Shown here: positions 33,644-42,788 of the stretch, one piece after another | Layout of the letters: each line of letters begins with the position of its first letter | How positions within the stretch are numbered: the stretch's first letter is position 1 | Assembly: GCF_001613165.1 (NCBI RefSeq) | Contig: NZ_BDBV01000046.1 | Span: 91,020 to 155,019, forward strand | Length of the DNA stretch: 64,000 nt | DNA from: Nocardia mexicana NBRC 108244 | GTDB taxonomy: Bacteria > Actinomycetota > Actinomycetes > Mycobacteriales > Mycobacteriaceae | Direction of reading: 5' to 3' | Made by a program: the position numbers and the translations under genes | The notes under the pieces: generated by a model | What the model saw: the letters and a program-made list of their open reading frames with translations, nothing else | What the model was told of the DNA's origin: nothing | Databases searched by the model: none

Positions 33644-34690
33644 ATGGAAGCCCCCGCGCTCTCTACCATTTCGAGAGTGCGGCTAGCAGTTGGCAGAACG
33701 GCAGATTCGGGCGATGAGTTACTTCGCCGGATGGCCGCTCGCCGCCGCCGCGACAACGCGATCATCGCGGTATTGGCCGTTTTGGCCGTGCTGGGTGGCG
33801 GGCGCACGATCATCGGCTGGTTCACCCCACCACCGCCCAAACCCTCCGACAAGACGACGGTCTCGATCGTCGGTCACGCGCAGTTGGCGGAGTCGTTCGC
33901 CGAGGAGTTCGTGGTGACGTACCTGGGAGCCACGGCGGGGCAGCAGGAGCGGATCAACGAATTCGTCGACACCGGGCAACAACTCAGCCTGCCGACCGTC
34001 GCGCGGCAGGTCTCCGACCCGATCGTCGTGTACTCGGCGCGAGACGGCGGCACGAGTCAGCTCGAAGTGTGGGCGGTGACCGTGTCGGTGCGGCCGAAGG
34101 CCACCGGCGCCGCCGGTGGCGCAGGAGGTGCCCGCGAGTACTACCGGGTGGCCGTGTCGGTGGCCACCGATGGTCGGTTGCGGGCGCTGGCGTTACCGGC
34201 GGCCGTCGCCCCGCCGGGGCGCGGTGACGATCTGGTGCTGAAGTACAAGGCGACCTGCGGGGCCGAGACCCCGGTTGCGCAGGTAGCGAGTGGATTCCTC
34301 TCGGCATTCCTCACCGGAACCGGGGACGTCACCCGATACGTCGCGCAGAACTCGGGTATCGCCGCACTCCGCCCCGCGCCGTTCGCCTCGGTCGAGACCG
34401 TATCGGTCAGTGCCGAAGGAACCGATTGCGGCACCAGCAATTCGAGCGAAGAGGTGCTGGCGATGGTCAATCCGAAGGCCGGTACCGGCCCCGCGCCGAC
34501 GCTGGCCTATCCGCTGTCGATGATTCGCACCGCCGGACAGTGGCAGGTGCGGGCAATGGATCCCGTTCCGGCGCTGAAGAATCCGCTGACCGTGGTCGCG
34601 GGCGGCGGGAGCAAACCGGGTTCCGCCTCCAGTGCCACCAGCACGTCGCCCTCGACCGCGGTGTCGGTTCCACCGGCGACACAGAACTGA
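33644..34690 (+). CDS. Conjugation protein TcpC-like (VirB8-type)
   Basis: 348 aa. One membrane helix (about 37-57, NAIIAVLAVLAVLGGG), then two NTF2-like extracytoplasmic domains as in TcpC of Gram-positive conjugative elements: AESFAEEFVVTYLGATAGQQERINEFVD, and AQVASGFLSAFLTGTGDVTRYVAQNSGI. VirB8-like proteins form the assembly platform of type IV secretion channels. The Ser/Thr-rich C-terminal tail is disordered. First gene of the secretion cluster; ribosome site CAGGGGAA. Confidence 0.75.
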   Translation: MEAPALSTISRVRLAVGRTADSGDELLRRMAARRRRDNAIIAVLAVLAVLGGGRTIIGWFTPPPPKPSDKTTVSIVGHAQLAESFAEEFVVTYLGATAGQQERINEFVDTGQQLSLPTVARQVSDPIVVYSARDGGTSQLEVWAVTVSVRPKATGAAGGAGGAREYYRVAVSVATDGRLRALALPAAVAPPGRGDDLVLKYKATCGAETPVAQVASGFLSAFLTGTGDVTRYVAQNSGIAALRPAPFASVETVSVSAEGTDCGTSNSSEEVLAMVNPKAGTGPAPTLAYPLSMIRTAGQWQVRAMDPVPALKNPLTVVAGGGSKPGSASSATSTSPSTAVSVPPATQN

Positions 34691-34708
34691 TCCGGAAAGG
34701 GCAGTCTC

Positions 34709-34972
34709 ATGGGTAGTCAATTGGGCATCATCCTCTCCGAGGTGCTGCAATTCGTTCGCTGGGGTGGCTTGATCATCCTCACCATCGTGATTCTCGGGAT
34801 CTTCATCTCCGAGGCCGCGCGGTCGCGGCTGTCACCCGGCCGGATCCTGGTGGTCGCCGCGACCGGGATTCTGGCCGCCGTCATCTTCTGGCTGCTGCCG
34901 ACGCTGGTGAACTACGCCCGCGTCGATTCGAATTCCATCGTTCCCGACCACCCCGTCGGGAGTTATCAGTGA
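34709..34972 (+). CDS. Small two-helix membrane protein of the secretion cluster
   Basis: 87 aa with two membrane helices (about 18-38 and 48-66). Its position between TcpC-like and TcpE-like genes and its size suit a VirB2/TrbC-like or accessory inner-membrane subunit; no family motif seen. The stop overlaps the next start (GTGA, 34969-34972). Confidence 0.7.
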   Translation: MGSQLGIILSEVLQFVRWGGLIILTIVILGIFISEAARSRLSPGRILVVAATGILAAVIFWLLPTLVNYARVDSNSIVPDHPVGSYQ

Positions 34973-35505
34973 GCCAAGTGATCAAGGTGTTCACGCCGGT
35001 CAAACGCGTGCCCACCATGATCGGTAAGTCCCAGAACGGACAGAAGCTGCCGTTCGGGCCGTACACGTTGCCGCAGGTGGCCGGCGGCATGGTGCTGATA
35101 CTCATCACGTCGGTACTGGCCATGACGTTGCCGGCGAATCCGGCCGTCACATTTATCGCGGGTTCGGCAATCACCATTGCGGCGGTGTTCGGAATCGGCC
35201 TGGTGCCGTATACGGGCGTGCGGTTGACGTCCCGGATGCTGTGGGTGGGGCGGTTGCTGTTGTTCCGGAAACCGGTGTCGGCGTCGGGGATGCCGGTGAC
35301 CGAGGAATCGGCTCGGCACACCCTGTTTGTCGAAGAGAGCGTGGTCATTGTGCTGCCCGACCGTGCGGACGGCTCGGCGCAGGACCGTTCTCCGGTCGCC
35401 GCGATGGCGAGTGCACAACCGCTGACAGTCCTCGACCGATGGGCCGGCGCGTCGGTCCGGGTCGACGGAGAAGAAGACGGCGCGCTGTCGGGAGGACGCC
35501 GCTGA
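34969..35505 (+). CDS. TcpE/PrgI-like (VirB3-type) membrane protein
   Basis: 178 aa from a GTG overlapping the previous stop. PrgI/TcpE pattern: a basic N-terminus, two adjacent membrane helices at about 34-53 and 58-79, then a short cytoplasmic region leading into LFVEESVVIVLP. In Gram-positive conjugation TcpE sits beside the VirB4 ATPase; here the VirB4 gene starts within its stop (TGATG at 35503-35507). Confidence 0.75.
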   Translation: MSQVIKVFTPVKRVPTMIGKSQNGQKLPFGPYTLPQVAGGMVLILITSVLAMTLPANPAVTFIAGSAITIAAVFGIGLVPYTGVRLTSRMLWVGRLLLFRKPVSASGMPVTEESARHTLFVEESVVIVLPDRADGSAQDRSPVAAMASAQPLTVLDRWAGASVRVDGEEDGALSGGRR

Positions 35506-38021
35506 TGGCCTTCGAACGGGATCTGCAACCCACCGCCGCCGTCCGGGGGAATCTGCAATTCACGCATTCGGGACTCGTCACCGCGACGTATTTCATCAAT
35601 CCGCTGGGTTATGGATTGCGTAAGGCGAGCGACAAGTTCGACGTGAAGTCGGCCCACCACGCATTGGTGAACAACCTTCCGAACGGGTCGCTGCTGCTGG
35701 GAATCCAGGCACGTCTCAACACGCTCGACGTGCTGAGCAAGATGGTCGAGGGTGTGGACCTCGACGAGTGCGAGGACTATGCGCTGGAGGTGGTCGCCTC
35801 CTACGAGCGGGTGCAGGCGATCCTGCCGCAGACCCGGATATTCCTGTTGTCGATCCCGGTCGGTTCTGCGAGCCCGGGGATCTCCGGTCTGTCCCGGGTG
35901 TGGCGCGGCGGCTCCGCGACATTCGATCCGTCTTCCATTTCCCGTTCCGAACTGGACGTCTACGACGAGAAGGCGAACGAAATCCTGTCCCGTATCGGCG
36001 GCGACTTCAATCCGGTTCCGGTTCCGGCATCGATGTTCCAGTGGCTGTGGGAGCACTACCTGTCGCGCGGAGCCGCCGGCGACCCGGTCGCCCCCACTCG
36101 TGCCGGTGTACTCGACGACGTGACCGCGGCGGTGTTCCGCTCCGCGGCACTCGACGAGGGAGCGCAGGCCGACAGCAGATTCCGGCTTCGTCCCTCCTTC
36201 GTTCCGGTGATCAAGGTGGTGCAGCCGGACTACGAGTTCCGGCCGTCCTATCAGGCGGTGCTCACGCCGCACTCGTTCCCGTACTCGGGAATGACCTTTC
36301 CCGGCGGCAGTGAGTTTCTGAGCGTGCTGGAAGGGCTCGGCGACGTCACCATCGACTGGGCGATCCGGGTGTCCACCAAGCCCGCGGAGACGGTGCTCAA
36401 GAACAACGAGCTGAATCTGCGGCGGCTGGGCGAACAGATGGACCAGCGAGATCAGGAGGTATCGTTCGCGCATAACACCCTGATCTCCAAGGCGCAGATG
36501 CTCGCAGAGTACCACCAGCATTTCGAGGCCAATGGTGGAGAATCCGAAGTATCCTTCACGACGGTAATTGCTGTGGGCAGCGCTTCGCACGAAGAAACAA
36601 TGGACGCTGTCAACACACTCAAACGCCGATACAAACGGTTCCAGGTCGAGATGACGGCGCCGCTCGGCGCCCAGGTCGATCTGTGGTCGATGATGATTCC
36701 CGGCAGCCAGCCCCGGCGCGCCTACGACGATTTCGCCCATATCGTCCCGTCCGACATGTGGTCGGGTTTCGTGCCGTACACCACCAGCCAGATCGGTGAC
36801 GACAGCGGACCGGTGATCGGAGTCAATCTGCTGTCCGGGAACTTCGAGCCGATTCATTTCGGCATCATGGAGGCGGCGTTCCACGACTTTTCTGCGTCGT
36901 TCGCGGTGACCGGTGAGCTCGGATCGGGAAAGTCCTACTTTCTCAAACTCATGGCTGTTCTGGTGCACGATATGGGCGGGCAATTCCTCGCCATCGACCG
37001 CAGTCAGGTAGGAGAGTGGGAACATTTCGCCGCCTCTATCGACGATGCCGTAGTCATCGATCTGGGAAACCCGTCCGTCTCCCTTGATCCGCTCCGACTG
37101 TTCCCGCCGAGGGTGGCCGGTGAACGGACATTGGATTCGCTGTTGCCGCTGCTGGACCTGTCGCCGACGAGCGGCGCGGGCGCGGTGGCCGGAAATCTGC
37201 TGACCCCCAGGGGGATCGCGGAGTACGGGATTCGCAGCATGCTCGATCTGTATCAGGCGGTTTGCAGGTTGCGTGACGAGCGGGACGGCGACGAATATGC
37301 CGATCTCGCGGCGCGGATCGGGACGATCATCGATCGGGTGCCGGTGCTGTTCGACGCGAAATTGCCGCCGCTGCGGCTCGACGCCGCGGCGACAGTCGTT
37401 CGCAGCCACAATGTGGCTCTGCCTACCGCCGAAGAACTCACGACTCCGCACCTGTACAACCGGTTGCCGCTGACCAAGCGGTTGGGGACCGCGCTGTACG
37501 AATTGGTCGGCGTGGCGGCCAGGGAAGCATTCCTCACCGACAACGGCAGGTTCGGGCTGCTGGTCGGAGACGAGGCGCACCACTTCACCCAGACACAGGT
37601 CGGTTCCGCCGTGACCTCCGATTTCAGCCGCGACGGCCGCAAGCATCTGGCCGCCATCGGGCTGGCATCCCATGATCCCGCCACGGACTTTCAAGGCGCC
37701 GCGCACAATTTGATCCCGAATCGATTCGTGTTCCGCCAGCGCGACGAAACCCTCGCCCGCAACAGCCTGAACTGGCTCGGCGTCGACCTCGACGAAGCGC
37801 CGTTCCTGCTGCAGATCCTGCGCGAAGAGACCTCCCCGCCGACCGGTCCCGGGCGCTCGGTGCCCGAGGAGCGTCGCGGCGAGATGTTCATGCGGGACGC
37901 CCTCAACCGCATCGGCCGGGGAAAAGTCCTAGGTCCCGCCCGCCCGGACCGCGCGGAGGCGATCAGCAGCACGCCGGGGGTGGTTCGCGCGGCGCTGCCG
38001 GAACGGCAGGTGGTGTCGTGA
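35505..38021 (+). CDS. VirB4/TraC-like secretion ATPase
   Basis: 838 aa from the ATG at 35505. N-terminal domain about 1-430; C-terminal RecA-like domain with Walker A GELGSGKSYF at about 470-478, FLAIDRSQVGEW, Walker B LLVGDEAHHFTQTQ about 689, and the arginine/sensor region RNSLNWLGVDLDEAPFLLQILREE. It is the energising motor of T4SS-like channels, on the cytoplasmic face. There is no VirD4-type coupling ATPase in the window. Coupled on both sides by TGATG and GTGA junctions. Confidence 0.9.
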   Translation: MAFERDLQPTAAVRGNLQFTHSGLVTATYFINPLGYGLRKASDKFDVKSAHHALVNNLPNGSLLLGIQARLNTLDVLSKMVEGVDLDECEDYALEVVASYERVQAILPQTRIFLLSIPVGSASPGISGLSRVWRGGSATFDPSSISRSELDVYDEKANEILSRIGGDFNPVPVPASMFQWLWEHYLSRGAAGDPVAPTRAGVLDDVTAAVFRSAALDEGAQADSRFRLRPSFVPVIKVVQPDYEFRPSYQAVLTPHSFPYSGMTFPGGSEFLSVLEGLGDVTIDWAIRVSTKPAETVLKNNELNLRRLGEQMDQRDQEVSFAHNTLISKAQMLAEYHQHFEANGGESEVSFTTVIAVGSASHEETMDAVNTLKRRYKRFQVEMTAPLGAQVDLWSMMIPGSQPRRAYDDFAHIVPSDMWSGFVPYTTSQIGDDSGPVIGVNLLSGNFEPIHFGIMEAAFHDFSASFAVTGELGSGKSYFLKLMAVLVHDMGGQFLAIDRSQVGEWEHFAASIDDAVVIDLGNPSVSLDPLRLFPPRVAGERTLDSLLPLLDLSPTSGAGAVAGNLLTPRGIAEYGIRSMLDLYQAVCRLRDERDGDEYADLAARIGTIIDRVPVLFDAKLPPLRLDAAATVVRSHNVALPTAEELTTPHLYNRLPLTKRLGTALYELVGVAAREAFLTDNGRFGLLVGDEAHHFTQTQVGSAVTSDFSRDGRKHLAAIGLASHDPATDFQGAAHNLIPNRFVFRQRDETLARNSLNWLGVDLDEAPFLLQILREETSPPTGPGRSVPEERRGEMFMRDALNRIGRGKVLGPARPDRAEAISSTPGVVRAALPERQVVS

Positions 38022-40597
38022 GGTCGGACGATCCGAAGGGCAGCAGACGGGATCGGTGGATCCGCGACCGGGCATGGGAGTTGGAGTATTTCGATCCCGA
38101 GCGGTGGCATCCGCGGGCCGTGCGGCAGCGGTGCGGGCGGTGGATCGGTGCGACGCGGCGGCGGCGCCGGACCGTGTGGTCGCTGGTCGTCGTGTTCCTG
38201 GTCATCGTGCTCCCGGCCGCCGTGGGGGCGGTGTCGTTCGCGGCGTCCGGAGGCGAGCCCGTCACCGCCGGCGCTTCCGGTCTCCTGGATGCCCGGGATT
38301 CGGATGGGGTAGAGGTATCGCAGTACACCGTCGCCTTGGACCATGGCGGAATCCTGGACCCCGGAAACACGATCTTGTACGGGTTCATCGTCTCGCTGGC
38401 TGCTATCATCGTCCTTTTCGCAGCGTTGTGGTTGTGGGGCTTATTCAAAGCAATAGACCTGTCCTGGCTGGACCCCGTTCGGGAGCCGCTTCTGGGCGCT
38501 GCGCAGGCCTTCGCGAATCAGATCGGAACGCTGACCTTCGCCCTATTGGCGCTCTCCATCGGTGTCTTGATGCCCGCGCTGAATTTCGCACGCGGACTGA
38601 TCGCGAAGGCGGTCCGGCAGATATCCGCGCTGTTCTTGTTCGGAATATTTTCCGCGTTCTTCCTGACGAACCCATTGGCGCATGAGCTCAGCAGTGACGG
38701 TTGGCTGGCACAGGGGCGGGATGTAGGTCTGTCCGTTGCGGCCGGGATGAACGGGGACAATAACCCGAATCCTGCCACGCTCATCCCGACCATGCAGGGT
38801 CACATGGCCGACAATTTCATCCGAAAGCCTCTGCAGGTAATGAACTTCGGTCATGTGGTCGACCGGTACCCGGCCTGTAAGGCGGCCTGGTCGGCCGGTG
38901 TGCGAAGCGGGAGTGAAGAACAGATCAAAAACGGTCTGAAGTCTTGCGGTGACACTGCCGCACTCGCCTCGGCAAACAATCCCAGGGCGAGCCAGATCGG
39001 AATCGGATTTCTGTTGATTCTCATACAGCTGATTCTCGTTATCGGATTCGGTTTCATGGCTGTAAATCTTGTACGTACGGTGCTTGCAATTTTCTTCAAT
39101 GGATTCTTGATCATCTTCGGATTCGCTGCGGGTGCGTATGTCCCCGGCCCATCGCAGACGCTCACCATCCGGAGCTTGATGCATACCGTTTTCGCTGTGT
39201 TGAAGTTCATGTTCTATTGCGGCGCGGCCGGTATGGCTGCGCTCATTTCAAATTCTGTGATGAGCCAGGCCAAGGACGGGGCGGCGCTACCGGTCCTCAC
39301 ACTGTGGGCATTTCTCATGCTGATCGGAGTTATTGAATTCCGTCACATGCGCGACAGTTTCGGCAAGGGTCAAGATTGGGCGTCGAATCAGGCGTCGCTG
39401 GCGGTCAGTGGCGCCACCGCTGGTGGCGGTGGTGGTGGTGGTGGTGGCGGCGGACGTGCGTTGGGCATGGGAGACGCCAGCGCAGGAACGAACCATTTCA
39501 AGATGATGGCGGCAATGGCGGGGGCGAATACGATCTCCAGCTTTGCGCCACTGGAGTGGGCGGTGGGCGGAATCCCCGGTTTCGGTCATCCGATGGCGAA
39601 GGCGAAACGCGATGAGGCGAGGGCGAACCGCGGTAAGTGGAAACATAAGGGATACGGCGGTAAACGGGGCTGGAATGCCATCTCGAATATGAAATGGGAG
39701 ACCCTGTCCAAGGGCGCCCGGGATATGGCGCGTCTGCATGGCGGGTTGGATACCATCGTCGGTAACGCAGCTGCGGTGCACGGTACGGTCGAGGCCGGTG
39801 GATTCGTCAGCGAGTCTTTCGCTGCGATGTATGGTGCGGGCGCGAAGAATGAGAAGATGTCGCACTATGCCATGCGGTCGTGGAGGAATGTCCAACGCTT
39901 GGCGGAGCGAGAGCCTTTCGCAGATAAGGACCTTTCCTTCCTGGCTGCTTCTATAAGGCATGCGCAGAACCGTACGATCGCGTTCATAAACGGCAAGGAC
40001 GGTGTCACTGCCGACATGCTCGCCGCAGATTATGGGACCATGAGAATGGCGTCGACGCTCTTCCGCGAAACTCAGCGAGGTGGTATCAACCTGCCTCAGA
40101 AAGAGTTGGATCTTGTCAATAAGTACATGGATGACCCCGATATGAAGCTCAGTGAAAAGAAGGAGTTCATATCTGCGTTGAAGAAGGTCTCCACCGACGG
40201 TCATAGTGGTCTGCTGGATCCCAACACCGGTCACCCGGATCCCAACGTGGCCGGGCATTCTTACGCCGCGGAATTCCATGCGAGGGGCATCGACTCGAAG
40301 GAATCGAAGCGCATGTTGCGCTGGATTACCAACGAAGACGCCAAGCGAGTGGAGCAGAATACCAGGGGGTTCCTGAGGGATGTCACCAATCAGGATGCGA
40401 TGCGATCCCTGCGGAATGTGGCCGACTCGGCTCTGGAAACCCACGGCAGAATGGCTGGAGAGACCAAGATTCCGTCTCTCTCCGTAACACCGCATTCGGG
40501 TTCGGCACCCGACCCCGACTGGGACAGGCGGTGGAGGTCGGACTTGGCGCCGGTCGCCAAGAGGATGAGATCGAGCATGGGTGATCTCCAGGGCTAG
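38018..40597 (+). CDS. VirB6/TrbL-like polytopic membrane protein with large cytoplasmic domain
   Basis: 859 aa from a GTG overlapping the VirB4 stop. Membrane helices cluster at about 55-75, 118-146, 165-215, 325-395 and 420-440. A poly-Gly linker at about 468-480 follows, then a 380-residue hydrophilic domain. Comparable to TcpH of Tn916-type systems, which forms the channel with TcpC. The second half has clearly lower GC and more AT-ending codons than its neighbours, which suggests separate origin. Confidence 0.75.
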   Translation: MRSDDPKGSRRDRWIRDRAWELEYFDPERWHPRAVRQRCGRWIGATRRRRRTVWSLVVVFLVIVLPAAVGAVSFAASGGEPVTAGASGLLDARDSDGVEVSQYTVALDHGGILDPGNTILYGFIVSLAAIIVLFAALWLWGLFKAIDLSWLDPVREPLLGAAQAFANQIGTLTFALLALSIGVLMPALNFARGLIAKAVRQISALFLFGIFSAFFLTNPLAHELSSDGWLAQGRDVGLSVAAGMNGDNNPNPATLIPTMQGHMADNFIRKPLQVMNFGHVVDRYPACKAAWSAGVRSGSEEQIKNGLKSCGDTAALASANNPRASQIGIGFLLILIQLILVIGFGFMAVNLVRTVLAIFFNGFLIIFGFAAGAYVPGPSQTLTIRSLMHTVFAVLKFMFYCGAAGMAALISNSVMSQAKDGAALPVLTLWAFLMLIGVIEFRHMRDSFGKGQDWASNQASLAVSGATAGGGGGGGGGGGRALGMGDASAGTNHFKMMAAMAGANTISSFAPLEWAVGGIPGFGHPMAKAKRDEARANRGKWKHKGYGGKRGWNAISNMKWETLSKGARDMARLHGGLDTIVGNAAAVHGTVEAGGFVSESFAAMYGAGAKNEKMSHYAMRSWRNVQRLAEREPFADKDLSFLAASIRHAQNRTIAFINGKDGVTADMLAADYGTMRMASTLFRETQRGGINLPQKELDLVNKYMDDPDMKLSEKKEFISALKKVSTDGHSGLLDPNTGHPDPNVAGHSYAAEFHARGIDSKESKRMLRWITNEDAKRVEQNTRGFLRDVTNQDAMRSLRNVADSALETHGRMAGETKIPSLSVTPHSGSAPDPDWDRRWRSDLAPVAKRMRSSMGDLQG

Positions 40598-40645
40598 CGG
40601 TACCAGGCCCAGCCCGCCCATATTCACCGCAGGACAGGAGGAACC

Positions 40646-41536
40646 GTGAAGCTCGGCCGACTCGTATTCCTCTCGATGATCCCTTTCACGGTGTGGCTAT
40701 GGGTGCTGGCACTGTTGGCGGTGGCGGGGGTGCTGACGGGTATCGGCGTGGTGATCGTGCTCGCAGCGGGCGAGAGCACGTCGTCTGCCGCCGCCGACTT
40801 TCGGTACCAGTGCGACAGCGCGGTCGGCCCCGATCCGTCGGCGACCGAGACATCTACTCCCAGTACATCGCGCGAACCTCGTACCGGATCGGCCCGCGAG
40901 ACCACGTCGCGGTCCGCTACACCGACAACGAACCCGTACGCGGAGCTGACCTTTGCACCCGATGATGACAAGGCGTCGGCGTGGCAGAGATCGTGTGTCA
41001 CCGCAATGCGCTCGGCGCCGTACCAGCTTCCAGCCTTGCAGACGGCCAATAGCGGTCCCGCTGTCGACTGCGCCCGTGATCTGGCCCTCGCACAGCTGAA
41101 CGGGCGGTCGGCCGCCGGGAATGGTGCGACCGGAGGTGTCGTCGATGATGCGGCGCTGGCGCAGTACGTGATTGCCCAGGCATCGGCGGCGGGCGTTACG
41201 TGGCGATGTGAGTTGACGCCGACTACCGGCACGCACGATATGTCCGCTCCCGCGGCGTCGTGCGCAGGGTCGGCGGAGACCGGTCCGACGGTGGTGATAC
41301 TTCCGAGCACCATTGCGGGACAGGCGGTCTGCGGTCAGCGAGTCGATCCCTTCGCGATGTCGCCGGGTGACCTGGTGTTCTGGGACTACCGCTCGCACGC
41401 TCCGACCCGGGTCGGGGTCGCCGTGGATGCCATTCACGTGGTCACCAGCGACCCGAGCACGGGACAGGTTGTCGAGCAGTTGCTCCCGTCCGGGCGTGAC
41501 GTGCGGGTGAAGCGGGTGTTGAAGGGGGAGACGTGA
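40646..41536 (+). CDS. Membrane-anchored protein with degenerate NlpC/P60-like C-terminus
   Basis: 296 aa from a GTG at 40646 (AGGACAGGAGG upstream). One helix at about 12-38, a Ser/Thr-rich linker (about 55-95), then a folded region ending MSPGDLVFWDYR..PTRVGVAVDAIHVVTSD. This mirrors the PGDLVFF....HVGIYVG half of NlpC/P60 peptidases, but the nucleophile DCSG block and the catalytic His are absent, so it would be a pseudoenzyme that may bind cell wall. Its stop overlaps a mini-ORF (GTGA). Confidence 0.6.
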   Translation: MKLGRLVFLSMIPFTVWLWVLALLAVAGVLTGIGVVIVLAAGESTSSAAADFRYQCDSAVGPDPSATETSTPSTSREPRTGSARETTSRSATPTTNPYAELTFAPDDDKASAWQRSCVTAMRSAPYQLPALQTANSGPAVDCARDLALAQLNGRSAAGNGATGGVVDDAALAQYVIAQASAAGVTWRCELTPTTGTHDMSAPAASCAGSAETGPTVVILPSTIAGQAVCGQRVDPFAMSPGDLVFWDYRSHAPTRVGVAVDAIHVVTSDPSTGQVVEQLLPSGRDVRVKRVLKGET

Positions 41537-41598
41537 CCGGTTCGGAGGTACGGCAGGGGCCGATGTCCCATGGCGACCGAGCACACGAGCCGGTCTGA
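41533..41598 (+). CDS. 21-aa mini-ORF coupled to the SLT transglycosylase gene
   Basis: GTG at 41533 overlaps the upstream stop (GTGA 41533-41536), and its own stop overlaps the ATG of the transglycosylase gene (TGATG 41596-41600). The peptide begins MTGSEVRQGPMSHG and ends HEPV. It bridges the two genes exactly, so it would carry ribosomes from one to the next. Peptide function, if any, is unknown. Confidence 0.5.
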   Translation: MTGSEVRQGPMSHGDRAHEPV

Positions 41599-42782
41599 TG
41601 GCGCCCGAGCGGGAGGCTCCGGACCCGAGCGTCGGCGACGCCCGGAGCGCTCGCTCGGGTGTCGCGGCTCCCGAACCGCGCCGCAAATCCGCCCCGGCGG
41701 CACGGGGCGGTCCCGCGCGGACGGTGCCACCGACGCCCGGCGCTCCTGCGGCCACGTCGAATCCGGCGGCGGCAAGCCGGAGCGTACCGGCGACGTCGAC
41801 CGAATCATCGTCGGCCACAACCACATCCACTATGGCCCCGCGGGCCGACATGTCGGCGGCGGCCACGACCCCGATGGCGGCCGCGGCGATGGGGGCGTTG
41901 GCATCCATGGCCGCCCAGTACGGAAACCGGGCCCCGACACCCGATGCCGGTCATCCCCCCGCGCCTCCGGTCGTGTCCGGGGCGCCGACGGGAGCTGTTG
42001 TGTGGGACGGGCAAGCGGGCCCGCTGTACTCGACTGCCAACCGGAACAACACGAAACAGTCGGACGCGCTCGGAAACCTCAACACCGAGCTCGGGCGGAT
42101 TCTCGGTGGCGCCGTGGACAATACGGTGCAGGGCCGGGCGGCCCTCGCCGCCATTATTGCCGAGGCCGATGCGGCCTTGACCGCGTTGGGACCCGTCGCC
42201 GACACCGCCGCGGGCCAGCGCCAGGTCGCGGTGACACTCGGCGATGCGCTCCAGCGAGCGGGCTCCGTGCTCGGCCAGGGGCAGGGCGCCGCCGCCGTTT
42301 CCGCGGAGCAGGTATCGAAGCTGGCCAGTCGGTATACGCGGGAATCGCGACCGGCCCAGCCGTCGCGGCCGCGGGTGTCTCACCCCGGCCGACGCGGCGG
42401 TGGCCCGCCGAGCGCGCGCCCGACCGGCGAACAGGGGCAGTGGATCAACGAGGCACTGCGGGTGCTCCGCCAGCACGGCTACGACACCAGTCAGATCAGT
42501 CCGGCCGATATCGCCGCCATCATCCAGCATGAGTCGGCCGGCAATCCGAATGCGATCAACAACTGGGACAGCAACGCCGCCAAGGGAACTCCGTCCAAGG
42601 GCCTGATGCAGACCATCGATCCCACATTCAACGCGTACTCGTTGCCGGGACATCGAGATGTCTGGAATCCGGTGGACAACATCATTGCCGGTGTGCGCTA
42701 CGCGATCAGTCGATACGGCTCGGTCAGCAATGTGCCGGGCATCGTCAAGATGCAGGAGGGTGGTTCGTACGTCGGGTACTGA
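41598..42782 (+). CDS. SLT-type lytic transglycosylase with ESX-style N-terminal region
   Basis: 394 aa. Residues 1-130 are disordered (Ala/Pro/Ser) with a Met/Ala-rich hydrophobic patch (MSAAATTPMAAAAMGALASM). About 150-235 is a helical domain of the kind found in mycobacterial ESX-linked proteins (possibly DUF4226). About 282-394 is a transglycosylase domain with catalytic Glu312 in IQHESAGNP and GLMQTIDPTFNAY, VDNIIAGVRYAISRYGSV. It would cut peptidoglycan glycan strands for channel assembly, as VirB1 does. No signal peptide is visible, so it may be exported by the system itself. Convergent with the NlpC/P60 gene (6-base gap). Confidence 0.8.
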   Translation: MAPEREAPDPSVGDARSARSGVAAPEPRRKSAPAARGGPARTVPPTPGAPAATSNPAAASRSVPATSTESSSATTTSTMAPRADMSAAATTPMAAAAMGALASMAAQYGNRAPTPDAGHPPAPPVVSGAPTGAVVWDGQAGPLYSTANRNNTKQSDALGNLNTELGRILGGAVDNTVQGRAALAAIIAEADAALTALGPVADTAAGQRQVAVTLGDALQRAGSVLGQGQGAAAVSAEQVSKLASRYTRESRPAQPSRPRVSHPGRRGGGPPSARPTGEQGQWINEALRVLRQHGYDTSQISPADIAAIIQHESAGNPNAINNWDSNAAKGTPSKGLMQTIDPTFNAYSLPGHRDVWNPVDNIIAGVRYAISRYGSVSNVPGIVKMQEGGSYVGY

Positions 42783-42788
42783 GGCCGG

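Noticed and set aside
34881..37706. 941-codon minus-strand frame across the VirB4 gene
   Set aside because: Antisense shadow of VirB4 with His/Arg-rich composition; the plus frame has clear Walker motifs and coupled starts.
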